Shown here: positions 35,766-45,083 of the stretch, piece after piece | Numbering within the stretch: position 1 is the first letter of the stretch | How the letters are laid out: each line of letters begins with the position of its first letter | Assembly: GCF_022828475.1 (NCBI RefSeq) | Contig: NZ_CP059557.1 | Location: forward strand, 6,619,470 to 6,683,469 | Length of the DNA: 64,000 bases | DNA from: Saccharopolyspora gloriosae | GTDB taxonomy: Bacteria; Actinomycetota; Actinomycetes; Mycobacteriales; Pseudonocardiaceae | Direction of reading: 5' to 3' | Program-made: the position numbers and the translations under genes | Notes under the pieces: generated by a model | The model's input: only the letters and a program-made list of their open reading frames with translations | Databases searched by the model: none | What the model was told of the DNA's origin: nothing

Positions 35766-36461
35766 GTGGTGGCATCACCGTCCCGCGCCGCGCCCGAATC
35801 CAACGGCGCCGAGCAGCCCGCGGTCGAACCCCGGCAGCGCGACGCCGAACGGACGCGGGCGGAACTGCTGGACGTGGCCCTCGCCGAATTCGCCGACAAG
35901 GGCTACGCCGGAGCCCGCGTGGACGAGATCGCGGCCCGCACCAGCACCACCAAGCGGATGATCTACTACTACTTCGGCGGCAAGGAGCAGCTCTACATCG
36001 CCGCGCTGGAACGCGCCTACGCCGCGATCCGCGGCATCGAGCAGCGACTCGACGTGGCGGACCTGGCTCCGAAGCAGGCGATCCGGCGAGTGGCGGAGTC
36101 GACCTTCGACCACCACGAGTCGCATCCGGCGTTCATCCGGCTGGTGTGCATCGAGAACATCGACCACGGCAGGCACCTGGCCAAGTCCGCCGAACTGCCC
36201 GGCCTCGGCACGCCCGCACTGGAAGTGCTCACCGGCATCCTGGAGCGCGGCCGGGAGGCGGGCCTGTTCCGCGCGGACGTGGACGCGCTGGACGTGCACA
36301 TGGCGATCAGCTCGTTCTGCGTCTTCCGGACCGCCAACCGGCACACGTTCCAGGCGATCTTCGACCGGGACATGCTCGATCCGACTCGCCGGGAGCACTA
36401 CCGCCGCATGGTCGGTGACCTGGTGCTGAGCTACCTGAGCGCAACCCCCGAAACCGCCTGA
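35766..36461 (+). CDS. TetR-family regulator of the quinate/shikimate cluster (inferred)
   Basis: 231 residues with a disordered N-terminal extension of about 25 residues. The helix-turn-helix follows (LLDVALAEFADKGYAGARVDEIA, then STTKRMIYYYFGGKEQLY) with a C-terminal effector domain rich in His and Arg (FDHHESHPAFIRLVCIEN). GGGAG five bases upstream of GTG 35766 fixes the start. It lies between the divergent dehydrogenase gene and the transporter gene, both preceded by similar operator-like sequences. It probably responds to quinate, shikimate or an intermediate. Confidence 0.85.
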   Translation: MVASPSRAAPESNGAEQPAVEPRQRDAERTRAELLDVALAEFADKGYAGARVDEIAARTSTTKRMIYYYFGGKEQLYIAALERAYAAIRGIEQRLDVADLAPKQAIRRVAESTFDHHESHPAFIRLVCIENIDHGRHLAKSAELPGLGTPALEVLTGILERGREAGLFRADVDALDVHMAISSFCVFRTANRHTFQAIFDRDMLDPTRREHYRRMVGDLVLSYLSATPETA

Positions 36462-36502
36462 ACCGGCACTGAAGCAGGCCCGCGAAAGCTGGAAACCAAG
36501 TC

Positions 36503-36553
36503 TTGACACCTGCGGGCCGCAACCGCAGAGTGACGGACTAACCAGGTGGTACA
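36503..36553 (+). promoter_or_regulatory. promoter and operator of the transporter gene
   Basis: TTGACA at 36503-36508 is a consensus -35. A weak -10 (CAGAGT) follows after 17 bases, then the operator-like AACCAGGTGGTACA at 36540-36553, matching ACYANNTRGT also seen at 35552. Confidence 0.45.
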
Positions 36554-36606
36554 TAACTGCTTCTCGCTGTTCTGAGCAACGGAGCAAGGACGTCAGGAGC
36601 CTCTCG

Positions 36607-37938
36607 GTGACCGAGACCCGCACACCCGGAACGACCCCGGGCGAACACCGCAAAGCCGCATGGGCGGCCTGGATCGGCAGCGCGCTCGAGTACTACGACT
36701 TCTTCATCTACGGCACGGCCGCTGCGCTGGTCTTCAACAAGATCTTCTTCCCGGCGTCCTCTCCCGCCACCGGCACCCTGCTCGCGCTGGCCACGTTCGG
36801 CGTCGGCTACCTGGCGCGACCCATCGGCGCCTTCGTCCTCGGCCACATCGGCGACCGCTTCGGACGCAAGCGAGTCCTGGTGCTCACGGTGCTGCTGATG
36901 GGGGTCGCGACGGTCGGCGTGGGCTGCCTGCCGACCTACGAGCAGATCGGCGTCGCCGCGCCGATCACCCTCGTCGTGCTGCGACTGGCGCAAGGATTCT
37001 CCGCGGCGGGCGAACAATCCGGCGCCAGCTCCATGACGCTCGAACACGCCCCCGAGCACCGGCGCGGCTACTTCACCAGCTTCACGCTCAGCGGCACCCA
37101 AGCCGGGCAGATCCTCGCCACCGCGATCTTCCTGCCGATCGCCGCGTTACCGCAGGAACAGCTGCTGAGCTGGGGCTGGCGGGTGCCGTTCTGGCTCAGC
37201 GGCCTCGTCGTCATCGTCGCCCTCGTCATCCGGCGCACCCTCGACGAAACCCCGGTCTTCCAGCAAGAAGCCGGAAAAGCCGACAAGGAACTGCCGCTGG
37301 CGGTGCTGTTCCGCGATCACTGGGCGGACGTGCTGCGCGTCGTCGTGGCCTCCACCGTCGCCGCCGTCAGCACGATCTTCACCGTGCACGCCCTGAGCTA
37401 CGCGGTGAACACCATCGGCCTGGAACGCAGCCCGATGCTGTGGGTCGGGGTGCTGGCGAACGTCGTGGCGCTGGCCGCGATCCCGCTGTGCGCGCTGCTG
37501 TCCGACCGGATCGGGCGCAAACCGGTGTTCATCGGCGGCACGGCGGCGTGCGCGGTGCTGATGTTCGGCTACCTGTGGTCGATCTCCACCGGGCAGTACC
37601 CGCTGATCTTCCTGACCGGGATCCTGCTGTTCGGCATCGCCTACAGCGCGCCGAACGGTGTCTGGCCTTCGTTCTACGCCGAAATGTTCCCGCCGAAGGT
37701 GCGGCTGTCCGGGATGGCCGTCGGCACTCAGATCGGCTTCGCCATCGCCGGTTTCTCCCCCAGCATCGCCGAAGCCATCGGCCCGGGGCGCGACGGCTGG
37801 ATCGCGGTGTCGATGTTCATCGCCGTGCTCTGCGCGTTCAACATCATCGCGGTGGCCACCGGGCGGGAAACACACCGCGTTCCCACCGGTGAGCTGGGCG
37901 AGCGCGCCGCGCCGCGGCCGACCGTCACCTCGAGCTGA
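36607..37938 (+). CDS. MHS-family MFS transporter (shikimate/quinate or related acid importer)
   Basis: 443 residues with 12 predicted membrane helices. MHS-family marks include GSALEYYDFFIYGTAAALVF at the start, the loop motif GHIGDRFGRKRVL, RLAQGFSAAGEQSGA and LSDRIGRKPV. The family imports metabolite acids with protons (ShiA for shikimate, PcaT, KgtP). The location beside QsuB-type and dehydrogenase genes suggests quinate or shikimate. CAGGAG upstream of GTG 36607. Confidence 0.9.
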   Translation: MTETRTPGTTPGEHRKAAWAAWIGSALEYYDFFIYGTAAALVFNKIFFPASSPATGTLLALATFGVGYLARPIGAFVLGHIGDRFGRKRVLVLTVLLMGVATVGVGCLPTYEQIGVAAPITLVVLRLAQGFSAAGEQSGASSMTLEHAPEHRRGYFTSFTLSGTQAGQILATAIFLPIAALPQEQLLSWGWRVPFWLSGLVVIVALVIRRTLDETPVFQQEAGKADKELPLAVLFRDHWADVLRVVVASTVAAVSTIFTVHALSYAVNTIGLERSPMLWVGVLANVVALAAIPLCALLSDRIGRKPVFIGGTAACAVLMFGYLWSISTGQYPLIFLTGILLFGIAYSAPNGVWPSFYAEMFPPKVRLSGMAVGTQIGFAIAGFSPSIAEAIGPGRDGWIAVSMFIAVLCAFNIIAVATGRETHRVPTGELGERAAPRPTVTSS

Positions 37939-38020
37939 GGCGCTGATCCGGCACTCCGCCGGGGCACGCACGGGCGGGGCCGGCGGTGCGCCGGTCCCGC
38001 CGCACGTCAGCGGAGCGGGC

Positions 38021-38191
38021 TCACTTCGAGCCGATCTGCTTCTTCCCGTCCTTGGCGTAACCGATGGCGGCGGTGGCGACGAACAGCACGCCCCCGACCA
38101 CGGCGAGCCAGAACAGCCCCTTGATGACGAACCCCGCCACGCTGACCACGAGCCACAGCAGCAACAGGCCGCCGATCACTTTCCACACCAT
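38021..38191 (-). CDS. small hydrophobic membrane protein
   Basis: 56 residues, starting MVWKVIGGLLLLWLVVSVA. Two closely spaced hydrophobic helices are followed by a short basic tail (YAKDGKKQIGSK). It looks like the small DUF-type membrane proteins common in actinomycetes; no function can be given. ATG at 38191 is the most economical start, since AAGGAG at about 38216 is too far away to serve it and the frame is open upstream. Confidence 0.55.
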   Translation of the reverse strand: MVWKVIGGLLLLWLVVSVAGFVIKGLFWLAVVGGVLFVATAAIGYAKDGKKQIGSK

Positions 38192-38307
38192 GCCGACCAC
38201 CCCGATCAGGAGAACTCCTTCCAGCTTGCCAGCCGGACCCCCATCCGAGCACCGATATCGGCAAGAACTCAGGGTCAACCTCAGGGTGATCACCACGGCC
38301 CACGCCC

Positions 38308-38454
38308 GAGCTGAGTGAACGGACCGTTCGCCCAACGAGACTGGACAAACGGTCCGCTCACCCCAACCGACCTCGACACCCGAAACACACCGCACCCACC
38401 CGAGCTGAGTGAACGGACCGTTCGCCCAACGAGACTGGGCGAACGGTCCGCTCA
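38308..38454. terminator. two tandem copies of the GAACGG terminator hairpin
   Basis: 53-bp copies at 38308-38360 and 38402-38454 differ at two bases. The second has perfect arms TGAACGGACCGTTCGCCCA-type with the complement TGGGCGAACGG-CCGCTCA around ACGAGAC. In the first the arms contain two mismatches. They end the aminotransferase gene (stop 38481, minus strand). Confidence 0.75.
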
Positions 38455-38480
38455 GTTGAACTCGACTCGCGGCGGCGGGG

Positions 38481-39647
38481 TCACTTCAGCCAGGCGGCGA
38501 GGCGGGCGAGGGCTTCGGCGATGTCCTCGGTGGCTCCGGCGAACGACATGCGCACGAACCGGTCGCCGCGCTCCGGGTCGAAGTCCGCGCCCGGCACCAC
38601 CGCGACCCCGGTCTCGTCCAGCAGCCGGTGGCACCACAGCGCCGAGTCGTCGGTCAGCTCCCCGATGTCGGCGTAGGCGTAGAACGCGCCGTCGGCGGGC
38701 GCGACCCGGCCGAGGCCGAGCTCCGCGAGACCGGACAGCAGCAGCTCCCGGTTCGTCTTGTACCTGCGCACGCGCTCACCGGCCTCGGCGTACGCGTCGG
38801 CGCCGAACGCGGCGACCGCGCCGTACTGCGACAACGCGGGCGGGCACAGGGTGAAGTTGCCGGTCAGCGAGTCCACCGCGCGCCGCAGCCGCGGCGGCAC
38901 CAGCATCCAGCCGAGCCGCCAGCCCGTCATGCTCCAGAACTTCGAGAAGGAGTTCACCACGATCGCCTCGGTGGAGAACTCCCGCGCCGAGCGCAGCGGT
39001 TCGCCGTAGCCGATGCCGTGGTAGATCTCGTCGCTGATCAGCTGCACGCCCCGCCGGTCGCACCAGGCGGCGAGCTCCGCGAGTTCCTCCCCGGTGAGCA
39101 CCGTGCCGGTCGGGTTGGCCGGGCTGGCCACGATCAGCCCCTGCACCGGCTCGTCGAGTTCCTCCAGCATCGCCACCGTCGGCTGGAATCGGGTGGCGGC
39201 GTCGCAGGGCAGCTCAACGACTTCGCAGCCGAGCGCGCTGAGGATGTTGCGGTAGGCCGGGTAGCCGGGCCGGGCCAGCGCCACCCGATCTCCGGCGTCG
39301 AACGCGCTGAGGAACGCCAGCAGGAACGCCCCGGAGGCTCCGGTCGTCGCCACCACCTCGGACGGGTCTACGGCGAGGTCGTGTTCACGCCGGTAGTGCC
39401 CGGCGATGGCTTCGCGCAGTTCGGGGAGGCCGAGCTGTTCGGTGTAGCCGAGCGGGTGTTCGCGCAGCGCTTCGGCGGCCGCCTCCCGCACCGCTCGCGG
39501 CGCCGGATTGGACGGTTGGCCCGCGGCGAGCGAGACGACGTCGCCGCGCACTCGCTGGCGGGCGTTCGCGGCCGAGAGCACTTCCATGACCTGGAACGGG
39601 GGCACGTTCGCCCGCTGGGCGACGGGGAGCACGCTGGGGTCGAGCAT
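38481..39647 (-). CDS. aspartate-type aminotransferase (PLP class I/II)
   Basis: 388 residues. Family marks are SLAAGQPSNPAP, LGYTEQLGLPELREAI, ASPANPTGTVL, ISDEIYHGI and the PLP-Lys motif NSFSKFWSMTGWRLGW, then a C-terminal RMSFAG with the carboxylate-binding Arg. Aminotransferases of this subgroup use aspartate, alanine or aromatic amino acids; the substrate cannot be fixed. The ATG at 39647 (MLDPSVLP) follows CAGGGTGG. Confidence 0.88.
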   Translation of the reverse strand: MLDPSVLPVAQRANVPPFQVMEVLSAANARQRVRGDVVSLAAGQPSNPAPRAVREAAAEALREHPLGYTEQLGLPELREAIAGHYRREHDLAVDPSEVVATTGASGAFLLAFLSAFDAGDRVALARPGYPAYRNILSALGCEVVELPCDAATRFQPTVAMLEELDEPVQGLIVASPANPTGTVLTGEELAELAAWCDRRGVQLISDEIYHGIGYGEPLRSAREFSTEAIVVNSFSKFWSMTGWRLGWMLVPPRLRRAVDSLTGNFTLCPPALSQYGAVAAFGADAYAEAGERVRRYKTNRELLLSGLAELGLGRVAPADGAFYAYADIGELTDDSALWCHRLLDETGVAVVPGADFDPERGDRFVRMSFAGATEDIAEALARLAAWLK

Positions 39648-39823
39648 GGGTCCACCCTGCCACGCGCCCGCCTCGATCCAGGCCCCGCTACGACCGGGAC
39701 GCCGGGCCGGTGCCGCCGAAGCCCGGCGAGGACGCCTCCCGGCTCCTCGCCGTGGCCCTACGCTCGATCGCGATCCCGTCACCGGGCTCGGCCCGGAACC
39801 GCGTCACGATACTCGGGACGCGA

Positions 39824-41090
39824 TCAGTAACCCTGGTAGCCGCCTCCGCCGGACATGGCCTTCAAACCGGGGTGGCCTTCGAAGCCGCCGTAACGGTCGA
39901 AGGTGTAGCGGACCCCGGCGATGATGTTGTCCACCGGGTTGTAGATGTCGTCGTGCCCGGGCAGCTTGTGCGCCTCGAACGTCGGGTCGATGCACTGCAT
40001 CAGGCCCTTCGAGGGGGTGCCCTTGGCGGCGTTGGAGTCCCAGTCGTTGATGGCGTGCGGGTCGCCGCCGGACTCCTTCTCGATGATCGTCCAGATCTCG
40101 TCGATGTTGTCCTCGGTGACGGGGATGCCGCTCTCCTGCAAGATCTTGATGGCTTCGCGGATCCACTGGTCCACGTTGCCGGGCGGCGGGCCGCTGCTCG
40201 GCGGGCCGCCGCTGGACCCGAGCCCGCCGGAGGAGCCGCTCGACCCTTCCGATCCGCCGGAACCGCTCGAACCGCTGGAGCCGGTCGAACCACCCGTGCT
40301 CCCCGAGCTTCCGGTCGAGCCACCGGCCGAGTCGCCCGCCTGTCCCGGCCCGGTCGTCCCGGGGTCCCGCCCGGGGAGTCCCGCCCGAGGGCGCCTCGCC
40401 TGCCGGGGTGGTGCCGGCGGGCGCGGTCGTCCCCGGTTCCTGGAACTTCCACTCCGTCTGACGTCCCTGCGCCGGGGTGAAGCCCTGCTCCCCGGCCTTC
40501 GGGATCTTCGTGAACACCTCACCCATCCCGCCGGCGGCTCCGTTGAGCGAGGTCAGCGCGGTGTTCAGCCCGTCGTTCCCCTCGGCGATCTTGGTGGTGG
40601 CCTCTTGAGCGTGGGATTCCATCGCCCGCCGGATCGCGTCGTCGCGCACTCGGGCCGCGAGTTCGATCGCGGGCGGATCGTTCGGGTGCGCCGCCACGGC
40701 CTGCTGGTAGATGGTCTCGGCGTTGCGCGCGTCGGTCAGCGCCCGCTCGCCGATGGAGTTCACCGCGTCCTTCGCGGTCTGCACCGCGTCCGCGGCCTGG
40801 TCCAGCGCACCCGCGGAGCTCTCCAGGGCCTGCTTCGCCGCGTCGAATCCGCCGCGCACCTGCCCCATGTAACCGACGAACGCGTCCGCCGACGCGCCCT
40901 GCCACGCCCCGTCGAGTCCGGTCACGGCGCTCTGCACCTGGCCGTTCGCGTCGGCGGTCGAACCGCTCGCGGTGCGCCAGCGCTGACCGACCTCGCGGAT
41001 CGACTCCGGTTCGCTGTTCTCGACCTTGCGCAGTTGTTCGGCGAGCGCGGCACCACCGGGTTTACCGGCGACTTCCCCTGAGATCCCCAT
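39824..41090 (-). pseudogene. WXG100 plus transglycosylase (SLT) protein with a single-base frameshift
   Basis: The first part (41090 down to about 40390) encodes an N-terminal WXG100-like helical hairpin with WQG near residue 63, then a longer helical region and a Pro/Thr-rich linker. The second part is in the frame one base further on, ending at 39824: a Gly/Ser linker and an SLT transglycosylase domain (IIEKESGGDPHAIND with the catalytic Glu, SKGLMQCIDPTF). The join falls in GGGACCCC-type runs near 40360-40400. Either a recent mutation or a sequencing error. An intact protein would be a type VII secreted wall hydrolase of about 420 residues. Confidence 0.75.
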
Positions 41091-41113
41091 GTCGTCCCCA
41101 GTTCAGGCGGTCG

Positions 41114-41416
41114 TCAGACCCGCAACGATTCGGCGTTGGTGCGCTCGATCTCCTCGACGCTGGTGCGCACCGCGTCCAGCGCGCCGCTGACACCGCGCAA
41201 CAGCTGCTCGGCGGCGTCGAACTGCTGCTTGGCGGTCGTGTCCAGGTTCGTGATCGCCGAGGCCAATCCGGCCGCGGCGTCGAGCTCACCGAAGATGGCG
41301 GCGTCGACGTGCTGGTTCTCGAATCCGTCGCCGATGGCGCCGACCGGTCCCGCCTTGCCCTCCAAGGAGGAACGGCAATTCTCGAGCGCCCCCATGTTGT
41401 AACCGGCGTCTGCCAC
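41114..41416 (-). CDS. EspC/DUF2580-like type VII secretion substrate
   Basis: 100 residues, wholly helical, no signal peptide: an ADAGYNMGALENC start, then heptad-rich LDAAAGLASAITNLD and AAEQLLRGVSGALDAV. Length and pattern fit the EspC (DUF2580) group of ESX-associated proteins, which pair with WXG100-domain partners such as the adjacent protein. GAGGAG five bases before GTG 41416. No ESX core genes (EccC, EccD) are in the window. Confidence 0.7.
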   Translation of the reverse strand: MADAGYNMGALENCRSSLEGKAGPVGAIGDGFENQHVDAAIFGELDAAAGLASAITNLDTTAKQQFDAAEQLLRGVSGALDAVRTSVEEIERTNAESLRV

Positions 41417-41613
41417 GACCACTCCTCGCTGGACTCACGGCCCGGACACCGCATCCGACGCAACCCGTGCGCCGCTCCGGCCGGATCAATGATTACCAGG
41501 AGAACTGCTCCGCACGGCGGTGTTTTCGCCGAATACAGCCGAATGCCCCGCCGCCGCACGCGAAAAACCGCACGCACGCAGAAGCTCGCGTGCGGTTCGT
41601 CCGGTTCGGCTCG

Positions 41614-42873
41614 TCAGGCGGGCGGGGTGATCTCTCCGCGGGAGGCGCGCAGCGCGATGTCCAGGCGGTGGTGCGAACCGGGCAGCCGCACGCCCGCGAC
41701 GCGCCGGTACACCTCGTCCCGCGCGGCGGTGAGGTCCTCGCCGGTCGCGACGACCGACAGCACCCGGCCGCCCGCGGACAGCACCGCACCGTCGTCGCGG
41801 CGTCGAGTTCCGGAGTGCAGCACGCCGGGCGCGTCGCCACCGGTGATCACGTCGTCCACTCGCGGACGGCCCGGATAGCCCTCGGCGGCCACCACGACCG
41901 TCACCGCGGCACCCGATTCCCATTCCAGTTCCGGCGCGGCGGCGAGCTCGCCGTGCGCGACGGCGTTGAGCAGCCCGGCCAGCGGCGTGTGCAGCAGCGA
42001 CAGCACCGCCTGCGTCTCCGGGTCGCCGAACCGGCAGTTGAACTCGATGACCTGCGGTCCCGCCGAGGTCAACGCCAGGCCCGCGTACAGCAGCCCGGAG
42101 AACGGCGTGCCACGCTCGGCCAGCTCGTCGACCACCGGCTGCACCACGGTGCGCACCACGGAGTCGGTGAAGCCTTCCGGCGCCCACGGCAGCGGGGCGT
42201 AAGCACCCATGCCGCCGGTGTTCGGTCCCGCGTCCTCGTCGCCGACGCGCTTGAAGTCCTGCGCGGGCAGCAGCGGCACCACCGTGCTCCCGTCGACCAG
42301 GCAGAACAGCGAGGCCTCCGGGCCGTCCAGGAACGACTCCAGCAGCACCGGGTGGCCGTCGTCGAGCAGCGTCAGCGCGTGTGCGCGAGCCGCGTCGAAG
42401 TCGCTGGTGACCAGCACGCCCTTGCCGCCTGCGAGCCCGTCGTCCTTGACCACCCAGGTGGGGCCGAAGCGGGCCAGTGCCGCGTCCAGCTTCGCGGGGT
42501 TGTCCACCGTCTCGCTGTGCGCGGTGGGCACGCCCGCGGCGACCATGACGTCCTTCGCGAACGCCTTGGAGCCTTCGATCCTGGCGGCTTCCTTCGACGG
42601 GCCGAAGCAGGCGATCCCGGCGGCGCGGACGGCGTCGGCGGCACCCGCGACCAGCGGGGTCTCCGGGCCGAACACGACCAGGTCCGCCTTCCAGCTCGTG
42701 GCGAGTTCGGTCACCGACGCGGGGTCGGCGACGTTCACCGCATAAGGCTCGGCGAGCGCGGCGGTTCCCGCGTTGCCGGGAGCGCAGGCCAGGGCGGTCA
42801 CCGACGGGTCCTTCGACAGCGCGAGCACGATCGCGTGCTCTCTGCCACCTGCCCCGATCACGAGGATTCGCAC
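41614..42873 (-). CDS. purD: phosphoribosylamine-glycine ligase
   Basis: 419 residues, the normal GAR synthetase length. It joins phosphoribosylamine and glycine using ATP. N-terminal [18 protein letters not shown]-grasp [19 protein letters not shown] and [12 protein letters not shown] are diagnostic. GTG 42873 has TACGCT seven bases upstream and no ribosome site (leaderless). Monocistronic, facing away from the phosphodiesterase gene. Confidence 0.97.
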   Translation of the reverse strand: MRILVIGAGGREHAIVLALSKDPSVTALACAPGNAGTAALAEPYAVNVADPASVTELATSWKADLVVFGPETPLVAGAADAVRAAGIACFGPSKEAARIEGSKAFAKDVMVAAGVPTAHSETVDNPAKLDAALARFGPTWVVKDDGLAGGKGVLVTSDFDAARAHALTLLDDGHPVLLESFLDGPEASLFCLVDGSTVVPLLPAQDFKRVGDEDAGPNTGGMGAYAPLPWAPEGFTDSVVRTVVQPVVDELAERGTPFSGLLYAGLALTSAGPQVIEFNCRFGDPETQAVLSLLHTPLAGLLNAVAHGELAAAPELEWESGAAVTVVVAAEGYPGRPRVDDVITGGDAPGVLHSGTRRRDDGAVLSAGGRVLSVVATGEDLTAARDEVYRRVAGVRLPGSHHRLDIALRASRGEITPPA

Positions 42874-42880
42874 GCCCGGA

Positions 42881-42886
42881 AGCGTA
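42881..42886 (-). promoter_or_regulatory. leaderless -10 box of purD
   Basis: TACGCT on the minus strand with seven bases to the GTG start. Confidence 0.6.
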
Positions 42887-43146
42887 GAGCGTCCCACCGC
42901 CGTCCGACGGCGGCCCCCCGCAACGATGTGGCGAACCGGACAGGTGATCACCCCCGGCTGCGGCGGCGAACGCGTGAGCAGCCCGTTCCCCCCCTGACGC
43001 CCCCTTGCCGTCCCCGGAGCGTCGGCGGTACGTCGCTGGTACTTCACTTGCCGGTCGGGTGGTCTTGTCCGATTAGTCGCTCGTCACGGCGAGGGTCGGT
43101 CCGGGCGCGCGGCCCCTTCCGCGCACGAATTCGCACAGGAGGCCAG

Positions 43147-44256
43147 ATGTTGATCCGGGTACGCCTGGCGGCGCTCGCCGTGTCCACGGTCGCCGCGCTG
43201 GGCACCTTCGCCCAGCTCCCGGCCACCGCCGCCCCGTCCGCCCCCGCCGAGGCGGACCGCGTCGAGGTGTTCGGGCACCGCGGCGCCTCCGGCTACCGGC
43301 CGGAGCACACGCTGGCGTCCTACGAGCTGGCGGCGCGGATGGGCGCCGACTACATCGAACCCGACCTGGTCTCCACCAGGGACGGCGTGCTCGTGTCGCG
43401 GCACGAGAACGAGATCAGCGGCACCACCGACGTCGCCGATCGCCCGGAGTTCGCCGGCCGCAAAACCACCAAGGTCATCGACGGAACCGAGCTGACCGGC
43501 TGGTTCACCGAGGACTTCACGCTCGCCGAGCTCAAGACGCTGCGGGCGAAGGAGCGCATCCCGCAGCTGCGGCCGAACAACACGATCTACGACGGCCGCT
43601 TCGAAGTGCCCACGTTCCAAGAGGTCGTCGACCTCGCGAACCGCCTGTCGAAGGAGCTGCACCGCGAGATCGGCGTCGCACCGGAGATCAAGCACCCCAG
43701 CCACTTCCAGCACATCGGCCTGCCGATGGAGCCGAAGGTGGTGCGGGCGCTCGACGACAACGGGCTCAACCGCCCGAACGCGAAGGTCGTGGTGCAGTCC
43801 TTCGAGGTCGCGAACCTGCGGGAGCTGAACCGGGAGCTGCGGGTGCGGCTGGTGCAGCTGATCAGCGACAGCGGCGCTCCGCAGGACTTCATCGAGGCGG
43901 GCGATCCGCGCACCTACGCGGACCTGGTGACTCCGGAGGGCCTGCGGGAGATCGCGCACCACGCCGACGTCATCGGCCCGGATACGAATGTGCTGCTGCC
44001 GGTCGACGAGACCGATCACCTCACCGGCCCGACTCGGGTGACGGCCGACGCGCACGCCGCCGGGCTGCAGGTCGTGCCGTACACGGTGCGCGCGGAGAAC
44101 GACTTCCTGCCCGCCGACTTCCGCACCTCCGAGGTCCCGTCCGAGTTCGGCGACGCCTTCGCCTACTTCAACGCCCTGTTCGCCCAGGGCATCGACGGCA
44201 TCTTCAGCGACCACCCCGACATCGCGGTCCAGTCCCGCGACGACCACACGAGCTGA
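43147..44256 (+). CDS. secreted glycerophosphodiester phosphodiesterase
   Basis: 369 residues. A signal peptide (RVRLAALAVSTVAALGTF, cleavage near TAAPS) is followed by a GDPD TIM barrel. The motif FGHRGASGYRPEHTLASYELA carries the catalytic His and Glu, ADYIEPDLVSTRDGVLVSRHE the metal ligands, then PEIKHPSHF and GIDGIFSDHPD. It hydrolyses glycerophosphodiesters outside the cell to give glycerol 3-phosphate. This is the longer GlpQ-like form. AGGAGG four bases upstream of the ATG. Confidence 0.93.
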   Translation: MLIRVRLAALAVSTVAALGTFAQLPATAAPSAPAEADRVEVFGHRGASGYRPEHTLASYELAARMGADYIEPDLVSTRDGVLVSRHENEISGTTDVADRPEFAGRKTTKVIDGTELTGWFTEDFTLAELKTLRAKERIPQLRPNNTIYDGRFEVPTFQEVVDLANRLSKELHREIGVAPEIKHPSHFQHIGLPMEPKVVRALDDNGLNRPNAKVVVQSFEVANLRELNRELRVRLVQLISDSGAPQDFIEAGDPRTYADLVTPEGLREIAHHADVIGPDTNVLLPVDETDHLTGPTRVTADAHAAGLQVVPYTVRAENDFLPADFRTSEVPSEFGDAFAYFNALFAQGIDGIFSDHPDIAVQSRDDHTS

Positions 44257-44266
44257 AGCCGGTTCG

Positions 44267-44314
44267 GGTGAACGCCTCCTTCGCCCAATGGGATCGGGCG
44301 AAGGGGCGTTCACC
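44267..44314. terminator. GAACGG-family terminator between convergent genes
   Basis: Arms GGTGAACGCCTCCTTCGCCC (44267-44286) and GGGCGAAGGGGCGTTCACC (44296-44314) pair with a one-base bulge around AATGGGATC. It lies between the phosphodiesterase stop (44256) and the convergent membrane gene stop (44315). Confidence 0.75.
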
Positions 44315-44782
44315 TCAGCTCCCGTTCCGGCGGAAGAACTCGTTGGCACCGGGCGAGAACAGCAGCGCCAAGGCTCCGGCGACGGCGCACAGGTGGACGG
44401 CGCGCAGGGCGGCGAAGGTCCACGCCCACGCGCCCGAACCGTCGAGCCACGCTTCGGCGAAGCCCGCACCCTGGATCATCGCCACGATCGGTTCGCCGAC
44501 CATGCTCAGCGTGCCGATCCCGCCGACCAGCGCGGCCACCGCTACCCGAACCCCGGGCTCACCTCTGCGCAGGCGCAGCACCAGCAGGAACACGGCCGTG
44601 TAGACGACCGCTCGGAGCGCCAGCTGCGCCCCGACCCCGTCCGCGGGCAGCTGGCCGACGGCGATGCGCAGCACCTGCAGCACCGTCTCCGCCACACCCG
44701 CCGTCACCGCGCACACCCACAGCGAGATCGAGCGGCGCACCACGTCCGGCACCGCTCGCCGCCCCGATTCCACGTTCGTCAT
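44315..44782 (-). CDS. four-helix membrane protein of unknown function
   Basis: 155 residues with about four hydrophobic helices (ISLWVCAVTAGVAETVLQVL, ALRAVVYTAVFLLVLRL, VAVAALVGGIGTLSMVG, FAALRAVHLCAVAGALALLF). It ends FFRRNGS. I recognise no conserved motif; similar small integral membrane proteins are frequent in Pseudonocardiaceae. Start ATG 44782 follows GGATGGGGG; ATG 44794 is an alternative. Confidence 0.65.
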   Translation of the reverse strand: MTNVESGRRAVPDVVRRSISLWVCAVTAGVAETVLQVLRIAVGQLPADGVGAQLALRAVVYTAVFLLVLRLRRGEPGVRVAVAALVGGIGTLSMVGEPIVAMIQGAGFAEAWLDGSGAWAWTFAALRAVHLCAVAGALALLFSPGANEFFRRNGS

Positions 44783-44995
44783 CGCCGCCCCCATCCGGTC
44801 CGTTCCCGGTCACCTCGGACGGTATGGGCGAGGATCACCCGGTCTCATCGGGTTCAACCCTGATTCGCGGCTCGGGGTCGGCACGCGACTGAGACGGCCG
44901 CGTCAAGATCGCCCAAGCCCGGGAAGCGGCTGGAGGGGCAGCTGCTTCAGGAGTCGGTCGAGTCAGAACGCAGCTGCGCCTAGGAAGGCATTGGC

Positions 44996-45083
44996 TCAGC
45001 ACACGGCTCGGGTCAGAACACGGGGCTGGGTCAGCACACTGCTCGGGTCAGGACGCCGGGCTGGGTCAGGACGCCGGGCTGGG
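44996..45083. repeat. short tandem repeat, five units of 17-18 bp
   Basis: Units of the form TCAG-ACAC-GGCTCGGG and TCAGGACGCCGGGCTGGG follow one another; the last two are identical. The array overlaps the 3' end of ssuD, so it determines the last few codons (PSPAS). The rest of 44783-44995 shows no gene. Confidence 0.65.

Noticed and set aside
37147-37971. Minus-strand frame opposite the MHS transporter
   Set aside because: The transporter has 12 helices and family motifs; the reverse frame is compositional.
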